From Rheinheimera nanhaiensis E407-8 (GTDB lineage: Bacteria > Pseudomonadota > Gammaproteobacteria > Enterobacterales > Alteromonadaceae), in assembly GCF_000296695.1 (NCBI RefSeq), contig NZ_BAFK01000026.1:1-49201 (forward strand): a stretch of 49,201 bases of DNA. Direction: 5' to 3'. Both the position numbers and the translations under genes were made by a program. How positions within the stretch are numbered: position 1 is the first letter of the stretch; each line of letters starts with the position of its first letter. Positions 47,914 to 49,201 of the stretch are shown here, piece by piece. Below the pieces are notes generated by a model that did not search any database, was not told where the DNA came from, and was given only the letters and a program-made list of their open reading frames with translations.

Positions 47914-48799
47914 TAAGCTGTTACGCCGCGCAGCGCCTCTGGCGCTGCTGGCAACAGTGTTGGCCGGCTGTGCTGCACAGCCGCCTGCTGCCAGCTGGCT
48001 TATTCCCGAGCCGCTGGCGGTGTCTTACCGCACTGAACTGGCCATTGCCCGTTTAAGCGAAATTCTGTACCGCGCTGAGTTATCAGAAGAGCAGTCGGCA
48101 CAGTTGTACTATGACCGTGGGGTAATGTACGACAGCGTCGGTTTGCGCTCATTAGCGCGGCTCGATTTTATGCGTGCACTGCGCTTAAAGCCTGATATGG
48201 CCGATGCGTACAACTTCGTGGGTATTCACCACACGGTGAACGGCGAATTTGATGCCGCATATGAAGCTTTCGATTCAGCCTTAGAGCTGGCGCCAGAGCA
48301 TGAGTTTGCTTATTTAAACCGCGGTATTGCGCTGTATTACGCCGGTAAGACTGAACTGGCTATTCCTGATTTTGAACGCTTTTTAGCACTAAAACCGGCT
48401 GATGCCTATCGCGTGATCTGGCTGTATCTGGCGCAAAGCGAGCTGTCAATTGAGCAGGCTACTGCGCAGTTAACGGTGCAGCTGCAAAATCTTGATAGTA
48501 ATGAGTGGTCTACCAATCTGGTGCGCTTTTTTGCCGGCGAGCTGAGCGAGCAAGCGCTGTTAGTCAGTGTGATGCAGGATGTGTCGAGCAATCAGCTGTT
48601 AGCCGAACGCTTATGTGAAGTGTATTTTTACCTGGCAAAATGGCATGACAGCCAGGGCAGGTCAGAGCAAGCACTTAATTACTACAAGCAAGTGCTGGCG
48701 ACCAATGTGTTTGAATTTGTTGAACACCGTTATGCCCGGCTGGAAATGGCCCGTTTACGTGGTGAAAACACCAGTGATAGCGGTTATGACGAGCCCTAG
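47906..48799 (+). CDS. nlpI: Lipoprotein NlpI, TPR adaptor
   Basis: 297 residues from ATG 47906, which gives a clean signal peptide (basic n-region KLLRR, lipobox LAGC); ATGs at 47867 and 47894 would lengthen it. TPR repeats with [44 protein letters not shown] and [30 protein letters not shown], very similar to E. coli NlpI, plus the C-terminal [14 protein letters not shown]. It tethers the protease Prc and peptidoglycan hydrolases at the outer membrane. Start codon lies inside the end of pnp. Confidence 0.95.
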   Translation: MPNKLLRRAAPLALLATVLAGCAAQPPAASWLIPEPLAVSYRTELAIARLSEILYRAELSEEQSAQLYYDRGVMYDSVGLRSLARLDFMRALRLKPDMADAYNFVGIHHTVNGEFDAAYEAFDSALELAPEHEFAYLNRGIALYYAGKTELAIPDFERFLALKPADAYRVIWLYLAQSELSIEQATAQLTVQLQNLDSNEWSTNLVRFFAGELSEQALLVSVMQDVSSNQLLAERLCEVYFYLAKWHDSQGRSEQALNYYKQVLATNVFEFVEHRYARLEMARLRGENTSDSGYDEP

Positions 48800-49201
48800 T
48801 GCATTTAGCGTACCCTATTTAAAAAGCCGGTTTACCGGCTTTTTTGCATTTGTATTGCTGACAGCCTGTCAGCCGCCAGCGGACGATAGCAACACCTTAA
48901 TGCAGCGCGCGCAAACCGAGCCTGCCGCGGCCATGCGTCTGGCGACACAGCGGCTGGCCAATGCCGAGTTAGACGCTGCACTGCACTGGTTTCGTCAGGG
49001 CGCCCGCTTGGGTGATACCGCTGCGCTGGCGCATGCGCTGCAACTGCAGCAGCGCCAGCAGGGGCGTCTGGCGACCGCGCAGTGGTTGCAAAGCGCCCTG
49101 AACGAGGGCGCTGTCAGCGATAACCAGTTAACGGCTACGCAGCGCGCTGAGCTGGGGCTTTGGCGCTCTGGCCCGGCCGGTGTGGCGGGGTTTTCCCCTC
49201 C
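48786..49201 (+). CDS. Partial lipoprotein gene, possibly Sel1/TPR-like
   Basis: Open from ATG 48786 to the window end (138 codons, 3' end missing). It overlaps nlpI by 14 bases. The N-terminus has a basic KSR, a hydrophobic FTGFFAFVLL and lipobox LTAC, so it is probably an outer-membrane lipoprotein. The mature part is Ala/Gln/Leu-rich helical, with LDAALHWFRQGARLGDTAAL resembling a Sel1-type repeat. Function unknown. A terminator hairpin lies within the signal-peptide codons. Confidence 0.65.
   Translation, partial: MTSPSAFSVPYLKSRFTGFFAFVLLTACQPPADDSNTLMQRAQTEPAAAMRLATQRLANAELDAALHWFRQGARLGDTAALAHALQLQQRQQGRLATAQWLQSALNEGAVSDNQLTATQRAELGLWRSGPAGVAGFSP
48821..48845 (+). terminator. Intrinsic terminator inside the coding start of the downstream lipoprotein
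   Basis: Perfect 10-bp stem AAAAAGCCGG / CCGGCTTTTT with a 4-base loop and one more T, 22 bp after the nlpI stop. It is a textbook terminator for nlpI, yet lies at codons 12-20 of the overlapping gene. Confidence 0.8.

Overview
The window reads as core chromosome of an Alteromonadales-type gammaproteobacterium; a Rheinheimera, Alishewanella or Arsukibacterium relative is my inference. The reasons are the housekeeping gene order, protein sequences close to but distinct from E. coli, and the presence of hrcA beside grpE. No rRNA, CRISPR array or complete insertion sequence was seen.

Layout. 1-1600: an AT-rich accessory islet (orphan lipoprotein, VapBC toxin-antitoxin) at the 3' end of the tmRNA gene and bracketed by a 17-bp copy of that 3' end. 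1598-8390: ssrA, smpB, ratA-ratB, bamE, recN (LexA-controlled), nadK, hrcA-grpE. 8571-16251: a large FAD/Fe-S dehydrogenase, a 95-bp inverted-repeat element, luxS, dnaK, dnaJ and a lipoprotein M48 protease. 16401-19102: a four-gene accessory cassette of a Tat-exported protein, a 64-residue unknown, an HPr-kinase-like kinase and a nucleotidyltransferase (HPr-Rel-A type). 19089-26224: an NhaC antiporter, an MFS-acyltransferase fusion, a His/Cys-rich TPR protein facing a SCO copper chaperone, and a YqhD-like aldehyde reductase. 26322-38656: dapB, carA-carB-greA, yhbY, rlmE-ftsH, folP-glmM, tpiA, secG. 38672-48799: tRNA-Leu(GAG), initiator tRNA, rimP-nusA-infB-rbfA-truB, rpsO, pnp, nlpI. A lipoprotein gene runs off the right end.

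How it works together. Translation quality control (ssrA-smpB), stress chaperones and proteolysis (hrcA-grpE, dnaK, dnaJ, rlmE-ftsH) and the transcription/translation operon (metY through pnp) dominate. Sigma-32-like promoters stand in front of hrcA, dnaK and rlmE-ftsH. The parts that are not routine are the ssrA islet, the Tat-kinase-nucleotidyltransferase cassette, an intrinsic terminator placed immediately before the carA ribosome binding site, and a terminator hairpin buried inside the signal-peptide codons of the gene after nlpI.

Many starts were moved from the longest open frame to the codon with a good ribosome binding site and family-typical N-terminus. Nothing here was checked by database search; names rest on recognised motifs and remembered family sequences.
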